DNA of 38,816 nt from Lachnobacterium bovis (GCF_900111325.1 NZ_FOGW01000014.1:1-38816), one strand, 5' to 3'; positions 25,511 to 34,383 are shown, counted from the first letter of the stretch. Numbers and translations: made by a program. Notes: generated by a model from the letters alone, not told the origin.

Positions 25511-26446
25511 ATGGGCAGAAAGCGAAAGGAAACAGTTGAATTTAGATTTTATGATGTACCAGAGGATTGCCATGTATTAGGTTTACTTGGGGAGAAGTGG
25601 ATCAGAGTATATGGGCAAGATACTGCGTCTTTGCATTTTCATAATCTAATGGAGATAGGATATTGTAGGTTTGGTAATGGAACTTTGATTTTAGATCAAA
25701 ATCGTTGTAGATATGAAAATTCAATGTTGAGTATAATACCAGCAAATTATCCGCATACAACGCTAAGTGACAAAAAAGAAGATTATTGGGAGTATGTATT
25801 TTTTGATCCAGAGTATTTTATTAAGGAGTTGTATCCAGTTAATTTAAAAAAACAAAGAGAAATGCTTGATATAGTCACACGTAGCGCAGATTTACTTAGA
25901 GAAAGTGAATATCCTACAATAACAATGACTGTAAAAAACATAATGGAAGAACTACGCAATAAAAAGATGTGCTACGAAGATCAAGTTGAATTAATGATAA
26001 AGACATTAATCATTGACATAATAAGAATTCATAGTGAATGTAAAGATGAGGTTAAAAGCAAAATTGATTCATGTAGTCTTACACAAGTAGTTCCGGCTAT
26101 TGATTATGTAGATGGTAATTATTCACGCAATATAAAAGCTAAAGAGTTAGCTTTCATTTGTGGTATGAGTGAAACTCATTTTAGACGTATTTTTGAAGAA
26201 AATATAAAAATGACTCCAATGGAATATGTGAATTTAGTTAGAATTCAAAAGGCATGTGAACTTATGACAAAAACAAATTATTCAATGGATGTTATTGCAG
26301 CTGAATGTGGTTATCAGACGACTTCTACATTCAATCGAAACTTTAAAAAGTATTTAGATACATCTCCGTATCAATGGAAAATAAATCCTAATAATTATAC
26401 AAGTAAACTAAAAAATTTCAGAATTTCAGCTTTAAAGGGCTGGTAA
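25511..26446 (+). CDS. AraC-family transcriptional regulator
   Basis: A 311-residue regulator with an N-terminal cupin sensor (LHFHNLMEIGYCRFGNGTL at 41-59, the typical metal/sugar-pocket strand) and two C-terminal helix-turn-helix motifs (about 200-300: IKAKELAFICGMSETHFRRIF, split around residues 205-225, and MDVIAAECGYQTTSTFNRNF). Such proteins usually activate sugar genes. It starts 28 bp after the dehydrogenase and is followed by a terminator before lacZ, so it is transcribed with the phosphonate genes although its neighbour on the other side is the lactose/galactose set. Either could be its target. Confidence 0.92.
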   Translation: MGRKRKETVEFRFYDVPEDCHVLGLLGEKWIRVYGQDTASLHFHNLMEIGYCRFGNGTLILDQNRCRYENSMLSIIPANYPHTTLSDKKEDYWEYVFFDPEYFIKELYPVNLKKQREMLDIVTRSADLLRESEYPTITMTVKNIMEELRNKKMCYEDQVELMIKTLIIDIIRIHSECKDEVKSKIDSCSLTQVVPAIDYVDGNYSRNIKAKELAFICGMSETHFRRIFEENIKMTPMEYVNLVRIQKACELMTKTNYSMDVIAAECGYQTTSTFNRNFKKYLDTSPYQWKINPNNYTSKLKNFRISALKGW

Positions 26447-26450
26447 TGAT

Positions 26451-26486
26451 AAAAAAGTGCAAAATGGTCGAATTTGCACTTTTTTA
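26451..26486 (+). terminator. Terminator between araC-type gene and lacZ
   Basis: AAAAAAGTGCAAA pairs with TTTGCACTTTTTT around a short TGGTCGA-type loop, ending in a T-run. Located 5 bp after the regulator stop; it makes lacZ a separate transcript. Confidence 0.88.
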
Positions 26487-26549
26487 GTTTACTAAGAAAC
26501 CATAAATTTCTCTAAATGTGTGTAAAATATGTATATGAAGGCGAGGACG

Positions 26550-26570
26550 GTTAATTTTAAAAATATTAAC
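26550..26570. promoter_or_regulatory. Dyad GTTAAT-N9-ATTAAC in the lacZ leader
   Basis: An inverted repeat with 6-bp arms and A/T centre, 56 bp before the lacZ start. It could be an operator for the neighbouring AraC regulator or a LacI-type repressor, or chance in A/T-rich DNA. Confidence 0.3.
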
Positions 26571-26625
26571 GACAACGCTTTTAGAGAAGAACATATTAGA
26601 AAGGTTTATGGAGGAAATAAAAACG

Positions 26626-29600
26626 ATGAAACAATTTGACTATACACAAATAAAAAATCCACAATTTTTCGAAGAAAATAGATTAAAAGCTCATTCAGAT
26701 CATGTTTGTTATAAAAATGAGGCTCAGTTAAATGTTAAGGAAACAAGTCTTAGAAAAAGTCTAGATGGAATTTGGAAATTTAGTTTTCACAAAAATTTTT
26801 TTAGTGTAGATTTAGATTTTGTAAAAAAAGATTATGATTGTAAAACATGGGATGATATTACAGTCCCAGGGCACATTCAAATGCAAGGTTATGGAGTGCC
26901 ACAATACTTAAATACACAGTATCCATGGGATGGTTCAGAAGATATAATTCCAGGTGAAATTCCAACAGAGGATAATCAAATTGCTTGTTATGAAAAAAAA
27001 TTTACTGTACCAAAAGATTGGGATAAAAATTCACGAATTTGCATTTCTTTTCAGGGTGTAGAGAGCGGATTTGCATTATTTTTAAATGGTGAGTATGTAG
27101 GATATAGTGAGAATTCATTTGATCCAGCAGACTTTGATTTAACAGATTATTTGATTGATGGAGAAAATAAATTAGCTGTTATTGTTTTTAAACTTACATC
27201 ATCTTCATGGTGTGAAGACCAAGACTTTTATAGATTTTCAGGAATATATAGAAGCGTATTTTTATATGAAGTTCCAAAATGTCATTTACAAGATTTGTCA
27301 GTTGTACCTGTTTTGTCAGAAGATTTAAGTGAAGCTAATGTAGAAATTGGTGTAAAAACAAGAGGTAAAGGAACTATTAGTCTAGAATTAAAAGAAAGAA
27401 TTCAAGATGTTTGCGATGTTGAGAATGCAAGTGATGGAGCAAATTTATTACTTGATGGAAAAGAAATCATTGAAATTGCCTTTGATGAAAACAGTGAAAA
27501 TACTCAAAATGATAATTATGTAGACAGTGTTATGAATACAAGCACTAGCGCAAGTTTTGAAGTAAAGAAAATGAAGTTATGGAGCGCAGAAGAACCTAAT
27601 TTATACACACTTTATGTAAAAGTATATGATGATTTGGGCAATTTAGTAGAATGTACTTCACAGCTTGTTGGATTTAGAAAATTTGAAATAAAAGATTCTG
27701 TTATGCATCTAAATGGAAAACGAATTGTTTTTAAAGGTGTAAATAGGCATGAATTTAGTTCCGTTACAGGAAGAAAACCAAATAAACAAGATGCAATCAA
27801 AGATATTATTACAATGAAAAAAAATAATATAAATGCAATTAGAACATGTCATTATCCAGATGATTCATTTATATATGAGTTATGTGATATTTATGGAATT
27901 TATATGATTGCAGAAAATAATTTAGAGACACATGGAACTTGGGATGCTTTTTTAAGAGAAAAAGCGACAGAGGATTATCTTTTACCATACAATAAAGTGG
28001 AATGGAAACAGATGCTTTTAGACAGAGTAAACTCTTGTTACCAAAGAGATAAGAATCATCCTGCAATTTTAATCTGGTCATGTGGAAATGAAGCTTACGG
28101 TGGTAGAGATATTTATGAAATGTCTTGTCTTTTCAAAAAACTTGATAAACATCGTTTAGTACATTATGAAGGAGTAACAAGAGATAGAACATATAATGAC
28201 ACAACTGATATAGAAAGTCAGATGTATACGCCGGTTGAAGAAATAAAAGAATTCTTAAGCGAGCATAAAGACAAACCATTTATATGTTGTGAATATACTC
28301 ATGCAATGGGAAATTCGTGTGGTGGCATGAAAAAATACACCGATTTAACAGATACGAATCCATTATATCAAGGTGGATTTATCTGGGATTTTATAGATCA
28401 GTCAATTTATAAAAAAGACAGATATGGCAAATGGTTTTTAGCATATGGAGGAGATTTTAAAGAAAGACCAACAGATTATAACTTTTCTGGAAACGGAATA
28501 GTATACGGTGGAGAAAGAAATCCATCACCAAAAATGGTAGAGGTTAAATATAATTACCAAAATATTTCTGTAGATTTTGTGGAAGAGAATAAATTTGTTG
28601 TTATAAATAAAAATCTTTTTACAAATACAAACAAATATGATGCAGTATTAGAACTCCTTGAAAACGGCCAAAAAATCAGAACCTTTAATTTGAATATTGA
28701 GGTTGAGCCATTAAGCAAAAAAGAATTTATGATTCCAAACGAAGTACTTGAAATGATGGAAACAAGACAGTTTGCGGCAGATTCATTGAATAAAAATAAA
28801 TTAGAATTTGCTATTACAATTTCGTTTAGAATTAAAAAAGAAACTTTATGGGCAAAAGTTGGCCATGAAGTAGCATTTGGCCAGAAGGTTTATAAAGTTA
28901 GAGCTTTGTCATATGCGTGCAGTGAAAAATTAGAAGTGGTAAACGGAAAATTTAATGTTGGTGTTAAGGGTAAAAATTTCAAAGCATTATTTTCATTTAT
29001 TAATTGTGGTTTAACATCATATGTGTACGCTGGTCGTGAAATGATAGAAAAGATACCTATGCCAAATTTCTGGAGAGCACCAGTTGACAATGATTGTGGA
29101 TGTAGAATGCCACAAAGATATGCTCAGTGGAAGATAGCAAGTTTATACATTTCAGGTAAGCAAGAAGATGGATTTGAAAATCTTGCGCCAGAAGTTATTG
29201 AGAAAGAAAATAGTGTTCAAATTATTTATACTTATTACATGCCAACTGTTCCAGCTTCAAAAGTATTAGTGACATATGAAGTTTTCGGAGATGGTACTAT
29301 ACAGACAACTTTAAGCTACGATGTTGTTAAAGAATTAGGAGATATGCCAGAATTTGGTATGTTATTTAAGCTAGATGCTGATTATGAAAATGTTGAGTGG
29401 TATGGCTTAGGCGAGGTTGAAACTTATGTGGATAGATTAAATGGCGCTAAACTTGGAGTATATAAAAACAAGGTAGCAGACAATATGGCTAAGTATTTAG
29501 TGCCACAAGAATGTGGAAATAAATGTCAGGTTCGTTATGCTAAAATTACTGATATAGCAGGACATGGAATGATTTTCTTTGGAGATGAATTATCATTTTC

Positions 29601-29808
29601 AGCTCTTCCATATACACCACATGAGATTGAAAATGCTCAGCATGAGTATGAATTACCTCAAGTGCATTATACAGTGGTACGTGTGGCTAAACAGCAAATG
29701 GGAATAGCTGGCGATGACAGTTGGGGCGCTAAAGTACATGAAGAGTACTTAATAGATACAAAAAATAATGATCGATTAGAATTTAAATTCTGCTTTAGAG
29801 GAATTTAA
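26626..29808 (+). CDS. lacZ: Beta-galactosidase, GH2 family (LacZ type)
   Basis: Hydrolyses lactose and related beta-galactosides. About 1060 residues in the LacZ order: sugar-binding jelly roll (48-215), Ig-like domain (220-350, with a Asn/Ser-rich insert near 265-310), TIM barrel (352-650) with acid/base E489 in WSCGNEAYG and nucleophile E556 in CCEYTHAMGNS, a further Ig-like part and the C-terminal Bgal_small domain. No signal peptide, so cytoplasmic. An upstream in-frame ATG at 26608 overlaps the GGAGG (26610-26614); the ATG at 26626 is 11 nt after that site and is preferred because the ribosome site then lies outside the gene. galK and galT follow, giving lactose to galactose to glucose-1-phosphate. 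Confidence 0.95.
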   Translation: MKQFDYTQIKNPQFFEENRLKAHSDHVCYKNEAQLNVKETSLRKSLDGIWKFSFHKNFFSVDLDFVKKDYDCKTWDDITVPGHIQMQGYGVPQYLNTQYPWDGSEDIIPGEIPTEDNQIACYEKKFTVPKDWDKNSRICISFQGVESGFALFLNGEYVGYSENSFDPADFDLTDYLIDGENKLAVIVFKLTSSSWCEDQDFYRFSGIYRSVFLYEVPKCHLQDLSVVPVLSEDLSEANVEIGVKTRGKGTISLELKERIQDVCDVENASDGANLLLDGKEIIEIAFDENSENTQNDNYVDSVMNTSTSASFEVKKMKLWSAEEPNLYTLYVKVYDDLGNLVECTSQLVGFRKFEIKDSVMHLNGKRIVFKGVNRHEFSSVTGRKPNKQDAIKDIITMKKNNINAIRTCHYPDDSFIYELCDIYGIYMIAENNLETHGTWDAFLREKATEDYLLPYNKVEWKQMLLDRVNSCYQRDKNHPAILIWSCGNEAYGGRDIYEMSCLFKKLDKHRLVHYEGVTRDRTYNDTTDIESQMYTPVEEIKEFLSEHKDKPFICCEYTHAMGNSCGGMKKYTDLTDTNPLYQGGFIWDFIDQSIYKKDRYGKWFLAYGGDFKERPTDYNFSGNGIVYGGERNPSPKMVEVKYNYQNISVDFVEENKFVVINKNLFTNTNKYDAVLELLENGQKIRTFNLNIEVEPLSKKEFMIPNEVLEMMETRQFAADSLNKNKLEFAITISFRIKKETLWAKVGHEVAFGQKVYKVRALSYACSEKLEVVNGKFNVGVKGKNFKALFSFINCGLTSYVYAGREMIEKIPMPNFWRAPVDNDCGCRMPQRYAQWKIASLYISGKQEDGFENLAPEVIEKENSVQIIYTYYMPTVPASKVLVTYEVFGDGTIQTTLSYDVVKELGDMPEFGMLFKLDADYENVEWYGLGEVETYVDRLNGAKLGVYKNKVADNMAKYLVPQECGNKCQVRYAKITDIAGHGMIFFGDELSFSALPYTPHEIENAQHEYELPQVHYTVVRVAKQQMGIAGDDSWGAKVHEEYLIDTKNNDRLEFKFCFRGI

Positions 29809-29830
29809 TTATTTATCATAAAAACCAAAA

Positions 29831-29864
29831 ATGTTGCAGTATATCTTAGGGTATATTGCAACAT
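29831..29864. repeat. Hairpin between lacZ and galK
   Basis: ATGTTGCAGTATA pairs with TATATTGCAACAT (one G-T pair) around an 8-nt loop. No T-run follows, so it looks like a processing or stability element or a dyad operator more than a terminator. It lies just upstream of the galK promoter. Confidence 0.7.
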
Positions 29865-29875
29865 AAACTACAAAG

Positions 29876-29904
29876 TTGATTATTCTTTTTTATATAAGTA
29901 TAAT
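29876..29904 (+). promoter_or_regulatory. Promoter of galK
   Basis: TTGATT (29876-29881), 17-bp spacer, perfect TATAAT (29899-29904), 46 bp before the galK start. Indicates that galKT can be expressed separately from lacZ. Confidence 0.65.
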
Positions 29905-29949
29905 AATAATAGCAAAATTTTTTGTGTAAAGGGTAAGGAGAAGGAAATT

Positions 29950-31116
29950 ATGAGAGAAAAATTATTACAGAAATTTAATGAATTATATGGCAAAGGAAAT
30001 GATGATAGAGTTTATTTTGCACCAGGTCGTGTTAATTTAATTGGGGAACACACAGACTATAATGGTGGTCATGTTTTTCCATGTGCATTGACAATAGGAA
30101 CATATGCTGTAGCAAGAAAAAGAGACGATGATAAGTTTAGATTTTTTTCAATGAATTTTGAAGAATTAGGTGTGATAGAATCTTCTTTAGATGATTTAAA
30201 ACCATATAAAGAAGCAGACTGGACAAATTATCCAAAGGGAGTTATTTGGGCTTTTGCAGAAAAAGGAATGAAAATAGATAAAGGTTTAGATATTCTTCTT
30301 TATGGAAATATTCCTAATGGTTCAGGGTTATCATCATCAGCTTCTGTTGAGGTATTAACAGGTTATATTTTAAGAGATTTATTTGGTTTTGAAGTTACAA
30401 ATCAAGATTTAGCATTAATCGGTCAATTCTCAGAAAATAAATTTAACGGTGTTAACTGTGGAATCATGGATCAATTTGCAATTGCAATGGGCAAAAAAGA
30501 TAATGCAATTTTCTTAGATACTGCAACACTTAAATTTGAATATGCACCAATTAAATTAGATAATGCTAAAATTGTTATTTCATGCAGTAATAAAAAACGT
30601 GGATTAGGTGATTCTAAATACAACGAAAGAAGAAGTGAATGTGAGCAGGCACTTGCAGAAATTCAGCAATTCGTTGGAATAGAGACATTAGGTGATTTAT
30701 CTGAAGAACAATTTGAAATGTACAAATCATCAATTAAAGACGAAGATAGACAAAAACGTGCAAAGCATGCTGTTTATGAGAATCAAAGAACAATTAAAGC
30801 TGTTGAAGCCTTAAAAAACAACGATGTAGAAGAATTTGGTAAACTAATGATTGCTTCACATGATTCTTTAAGAGATGATTATGAGGTGACAGGAATTGAA
30901 CTTGATACGTTAGTTGAAGAAGCACTTAAAATTGATGGTGTAATTGGTTCAAGAATGACAGGTGCAGGCTTTGGTGGATGTACAGTTAGTATCGTAAAAG
31001 ACGATGCAGTAGACGAATTTATTGAAAAAGTTGGAAAAGCTTATGAAGCAAAAATCGGATATGCAGCAGATTTTTACGTAGTAGAAGTGGGAGATGGTCC
31101 ATGTAGATTACAGTAA
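29950..31116 (+). CDS. galK: Galactokinase
   Basis: Phosphorylates galactose to galactose-1-phosphate with ATP (Leloir pathway). A 388-residue GHMP kinase with the galactokinase signature PGRVNLIGEHTDYNGG (25-40), the ATP loop NIPNGSGLSSSAS (120-132) and the C-terminal GSRMTGAGFGGC motif. AAGGAG lies about 8 nt before the ATG. The stop codon is inside the first unit of a 42-bp direct repeat that fills the gap to galT. Confidence 0.97.
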   Translation: MREKLLQKFNELYGKGNDDRVYFAPGRVNLIGEHTDYNGGHVFPCALTIGTYAVARKRDDDKFRFFSMNFEELGVIESSLDDLKPYKEADWTNYPKGVIWAFAEKGMKIDKGLDILLYGNIPNGSGLSSSASVEVLTGYILRDLFGFEVTNQDLALIGQFSENKFNGVNCGIMDQFAIAMGKKDNAIFLDTATLKFEYAPIKLDNAKIVISCSNKKRGLGDSKYNERRSECEQALAEIQQFVGIETLGDLSEEQFEMYKSSIKDEDRQKRAKHAVYENQRTIKAVEALKNNDVEEFGKLMIASHDSLRDDYEVTGIELDTLVEEALKIDGVIGSRMTGAGFGGCTVSIVKDDAVDEFIEKVGKAYEAKIGYAADFYVVEVGDGPCRLQ

Positions 31117-31215
31117 TTTAAAAAATATACATGAACTAAATCATAAAGATTACAGTAATTTTAAAAATATAAATGAACTAAATCATAAAGATTATAGTAA
31201 TGAAATGTATAAATA
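31105..31215. repeat. 42-bp tandem repeat spanning the galK stop
   Basis: Two full units (31105-31146, 31147-31188) differ at two positions and begin AGATTACAGTAATTT; a third partial copy starts at 31189 (AGATTATAGTAAT) and decays. The galK stop codon TAA lies at position 10-12 of unit one, so the array is a duplication of the gene's last four codons plus spacer. Confidence 0.9.
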
Positions 31216-31251
31216 ATTTATGACACAAAATATGGAGGCTTTATTGGGGAA

Positions 31252-32805
31252 ATGATTTACGAAAGAATATTACAATTAGTTGATTATGGAAAAAACAAAA
31301 ATTTGTTAGCAGAGGACGATAGAATTTTTACTATTAATTCCTTACTTGAATTATTAGAATTAGACGAAATTCCAGAAGATGTTATTAATGCCTATAATTC
31401 GAATAAAAAGGATGATGTGATAAATTGCGAAAGTCAGCAAGATGAGTACTTATCAAAAATTCTTGAGGAAATAACAGATTATGCATATGAAAAAGGCATT
31501 ATAAAAGAAAATACTGTCACATATAGGGATTTATTTGATACAAAAGTAATGGGAAGATTGATGCCAAGACCATCAGAGGTTAGAGCAAAATTCGCCAATT
31601 TGTATAAGAATGAATCATCATTAGCTGCAACAGACTTCTTTTATAAGTTAAGTTGTGATAGTAACTACATCAGAAGAGATAGAATTAAAAAAGATGTAAA
31701 ATGGACAACGGATACTAAATATGGCACATTAGATATCACTATTAATCTTTCTAAGCCAGAGAAGGATCCTAAGGCGATTGCAGCAGCCAAAAATGCTAAA
31801 CAGAGTGCATATCCAAAATGTCAACTTTGTAAAGAAAACGAAGGTTATGCCGGACGAGTAAATCACCCAGCAAGAGAAAATCACAGAATAATTCCATTAA
31901 CAATTAATGGAAGTGATTGGTTTTTCCAATATTCGCCATATGTGTACTATAATGAGCATTGTATTGTGTTTAATTCACAGCATACACCTATGAAAATAGA
32001 AAAGGCAACATTTGCAAAATTACTTGATTTTGTCTCTGTTTTTCCACATTATTTTGTAGGTTCTAATGCTGATTTGCCAATAGTAGGTGGCTCTATTTTG
32101 AGTCATGATCATTTCCAAGGTGGTCACTATACTTTTGCAATGGAAAGAGCTGAGATTGAGAAAAAAATAGAATTTGATGGCTATGAGGATATTGAGGCTG
32201 GAATAGTAAAATGGCCAATGTCTGTTATTAGATTAACTTCTGTTAACAAGGATAGATTAATAGAATTAGCAGATAAAATTTTATTAAAATGGCGTTCGTA
32301 TTCTGATGAAAATGCATTTATTTTTGCAAATACTGATGGCGAGCCACATAATACAATTACACCAATTGCAAGACGACGTGGTACAAAATTTGAACTAGAT
32401 TTGGTGTTAAGAAATAATATTGCAACTAAAGAATATCCACTTGGAGTTTATCATCCGCATGAGAAATTACATCACATAAAAAAAGAGAATATTGGCCTAA
32501 TTGAAGTTATGGGACTTGCTGTATTACCTGCTAGATTAAAACAGGAAATGCACGATTTAAAAGAGGCAATGTTAAATAACGAAGATTATAGAAATGATGA
32601 AGTTTTGAAAAAACATGCAGATTGGGTGGATTCGTTCAAAAAAGAATATGATGATATTAATGCTGATAATATTGATAACATTTTAAAACAAGAAATTGGA
32701 AAAGTTTTTGAACAAGTTCTTGAAGATGCAGGCGTTTATAAATGTGATGAAGCAGGACGACAAGCATTTCTTAAGTTCATTAGAAATGTTAATGAAGGTG
32801 ACTAG
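31252..32805 (+). CDS. galT: UDP-glucose-hexose-1-phosphate uridylyltransferase, Firmicutes long form
   Basis: Exchanges UMP between UDP-glucose and galactose-1-phosphate. The 517-residue protein is the class II GalT found in Bacilli and Clostridia, not the ~350-residue HIT-type enzyme. Marks include C190 and C193 in CQLC, VNHPAREN, and the active-site block SHDHFQGGHYTF (284-295). Initiation is unusual: GGAGG at 31234-31238 is 13 nt away from the ATG, and the closer GGGGAA is only a few bases off; no better start exists in frame. galE and galM are not in the window. Confidence 0.95.
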   Translation: MIYERILQLVDYGKNKNLLAEDDRIFTINSLLELLELDEIPEDVINAYNSNKKDDVINCESQQDEYLSKILEEITDYAYEKGIIKENTVTYRDLFDTKVMGRLMPRPSEVRAKFANLYKNESSLAATDFFYKLSCDSNYIRRDRIKKDVKWTTDTKYGTLDITINLSKPEKDPKAIAAAKNAKQSAYPKCQLCKENEGYAGRVNHPARENHRIIPLTINGSDWFFQYSPYVYYNEHCIVFNSQHTPMKIEKATFAKLLDFVSVFPHYFVGSNADLPIVGGSILSHDHFQGGHYTFAMERAEIEKKIEFDGYEDIEAGIVKWPMSVIRLTSVNKDRLIELADKILLKWRSYSDENAFIFANTDGEPHNTITPIARRRGTKFELDLVLRNNIATKEYPLGVYHPHEKLHHIKKENIGLIEVMGLAVLPARLKQEMHDLKEAMLNNEDYRNDEVLKKHADWVDSFKKEYDDINADNIDNILKQEIGKVFEQVLEDAGVYKCDEAGRQAFLKFIRNVNEGD

Positions 32806-32817
32806 CCCAGATAAAAA

Positions 32818-32889
32818 CTAGATAAAAGACACGATAAAAGACACGATAAAAGACTAGATAAAAAACTAGATAAAGGACACGATAAAGAT
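32818..32889. repeat. Six 12-bp tandem repeats after galT
   Basis: Units of consensus CNCGATAAAAGA/CTAGATAAAAGA run without gaps: 32818 CTAG type, 32830 and 32842 CACG type, 32854 and 32866 CTAG type, 32878 CACG type. The galT stop and following bases (CTAGCCCAGATAAAAA) look like a degenerate seventh unit with an insert. Immediately followed by a long hairpin. Confidence 0.9.
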
Positions 32890-32895
32890 ATGATA

Positions 32896-32949
32896 TGTAC
32901 CCGATTTTCAAGTCGCTAGAGTTAGTGAGTGATTGAAAAATCGGGTACA
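32896..32949. repeat. Long hairpin between convergent galT and MATE genes
   Basis: TGTACCCGATTTTCAA (32896-32911) pairs with TTGAAAAATCGGGTACA (32933-32949), one bulged base. The 21-nt apex can fold again (TCGCTA/TAGTGA). Its G+C-richer stem stands out from the surroundings. It sits where a bidirectional terminator is needed, though neither strand has a strong T-run directly after it. It may be a dispersed intergenic hairpin element. Confidence 0.75.
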
Positions 32950-32968
32950 ATCAATTAATTTTAGGCTT

Positions 32969-34327
32969 TTATAAACTCTTGTTTAGCCATCTTGAGGAAA
33001 TCATTCGAATTAAGAAAATGATTCCACGGAAATTTAATTCAATAAACATTGCAAGCCAAATGCCATATAAACCATATATTGGTGCTAAGAAATAAGCAAG
33101 TGTTATACGAACAGCCCACATACTTACAAAGTTCATAATGCTTGGAATAAGTGTATCTCCTGCACCACGAAATACTCCGGAAGCGACTATAGAAGCCGCA
33201 TACATCGGTTCAGCAAATGCTTCAAGACGTAGCACTTTAACTCCTAGTTTTTGAATTGTTATATCAGAAGTTAATAATTTCATCATTATTGGCGAACCAA
33301 AATAAAGAAAAATACCTGATCCTGCCATAATAATCATAGCTAAAACAATGCAAAGCCATCCTAATCGTTTGGCTAATTCCTTACGTTTAGCACCAATTGT
33401 TTGTCCAACAATTGTCATAGAAGCAGCTTCAATTCCATATCCAGGCATGTAACAAAAACTTTCAGCAGTTATAGCAAAAGAGTGAGCTGCAACTGCAATG
33501 CTTCCAAGTGGAGCGACAATTCGAGTGAGAGTTACATAAGCACTTCCAGTAATTATTTGTTCAAAAGCTACAGGTGCGCCTATTTTTAAAGCACGCATAA
33601 GAATTTTTTTGTTAAAAGAAAACTTCTCTTTTTTTTGAAAATGTAGCATAGTTGAACGGAATAAAAGCAAATAAAGTAAAATAATAGCTCCAACAAATTC
33701 AGCAAGAACAGTACCAAGTGCTGCACCAATTACGTCTAATTTCAATATGAAAATAAAAATCCAATTAAAGATAACGTCCATAAAACACATCAAAATATTT
33801 ACAGAACTAGGTCCTTTCATATTTCCAGTCGCTTGTAACATCCCACCAGCATATTGTGTAATGAAAATTAGTGGTATTGAAAAAACATAAATGAAAAAAT
33901 AAGATGATGCTTTAGGACAAATATCGGAATTGCCACCTAACCAAATTGGCAAAGATGGACTGATTATTGTTCCGATTAAAGCAAATATTATTCCGGCAGC
34001 TAAAATAATAAAAAAGCCGTGTTTTAAAATGTTTCTAGCTTCACTTTCTTTTTTTGCACCGATGCTTTGTGATACCTGAACAGTAAATCCAGCAACAATG
34101 GCTAAAATAAGCCCACCTAATAACCAGGTTGTAGATGTGACAAGTCCAATTGATGCCGAAGCATTTGAACCTAAATGTCCAACCATAGATGCATCAATAT
34201 ATTGCATAACAACTGAGGTGAGTTGAGCTAAAATAGATGGTAAACTCAAGTGTAGAGTTAAAGATATTTGTTGGGAAAGAGTCAATGTCTTTCCATTTCG
34301 TAAATCGTTTAAATAATTTTTTTTCAT
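32969..34327 (-). CDS. MATE-family efflux transporter
   Basis: A 452-residue, about 12-helix multidrug/metabolite antiporter of the NorM/DinF type. Visible are the N-terminal SLPSILAQLTSVVMQYIDASMVGHLG helix (start of repeat one, split here), VAGFTVQVSQSIGAKKESEA, and in repeat two the QTIGAKRKELAKR loop and VASGVFRGAGDT. Two in-frame ATGs exist, 34334-34336 and 34325-34327. Neither has a Shine-Dalgarno site. The second lies exactly 7 nt after a perfect -10 box, so it is preferred and may be translated from a leaderless message. Substrate unknown. Divergent from hisC. Confidence 0.9.
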   Translation of the reverse strand: MKKNYLNDLRNGKTLTLSQQISLTLHLSLPSILAQLTSVVMQYIDASMVGHLGSNASASIGLVTSTTWLLGGLILAIVAGFTVQVSQSIGAKKESEARNILKHGFFIILAAGIIFALIGTIISPSLPIWLGGNSDICPKASSYFFIYVFSIPLIFITQYAGGMLQATGNMKGPSSVNILMCFMDVIFNWIFIFILKLDVIGAALGTVLAEFVGAIILLYLLLFRSTMLHFQKKEKFSFNKKILMRALKIGAPVAFEQIITGSAYVTLTRIVAPLGSIAVAAHSFAITAESFCYMPGYGIEAASMTIVGQTIGAKRKELAKRLGWLCIVLAMIIMAGSGIFLYFGSPIMMKLLTSDITIQKLGVKVLRLEAFAEPMYAASIVASGVFRGAGDTLIPSIMNFVSMWAVRITLAYFLAPIYGLYGIWLAMFIELNFRGIIFLIRMISSRWLNKSL

Positions 34328-34334
34328 AACTAAC

Positions 34335-34363
34335 ATTATATCTTGAAAAATATAGTATTACAA
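34335..34363 (-). promoter_or_regulatory. Promoter of the MATE gene, candidate leaderless start
   Basis: On the minus strand TTGTAA (34363-34358), a 17-bp spacer and TATAAT (34340-34335) are followed by GTTAGTT and then ATG at 34327. The expected transcription start falls on or next to the A of that ATG. Confidence 0.6.
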
Positions 34364-34383
34364 CAGCTTTTTTCTATTTAAAG

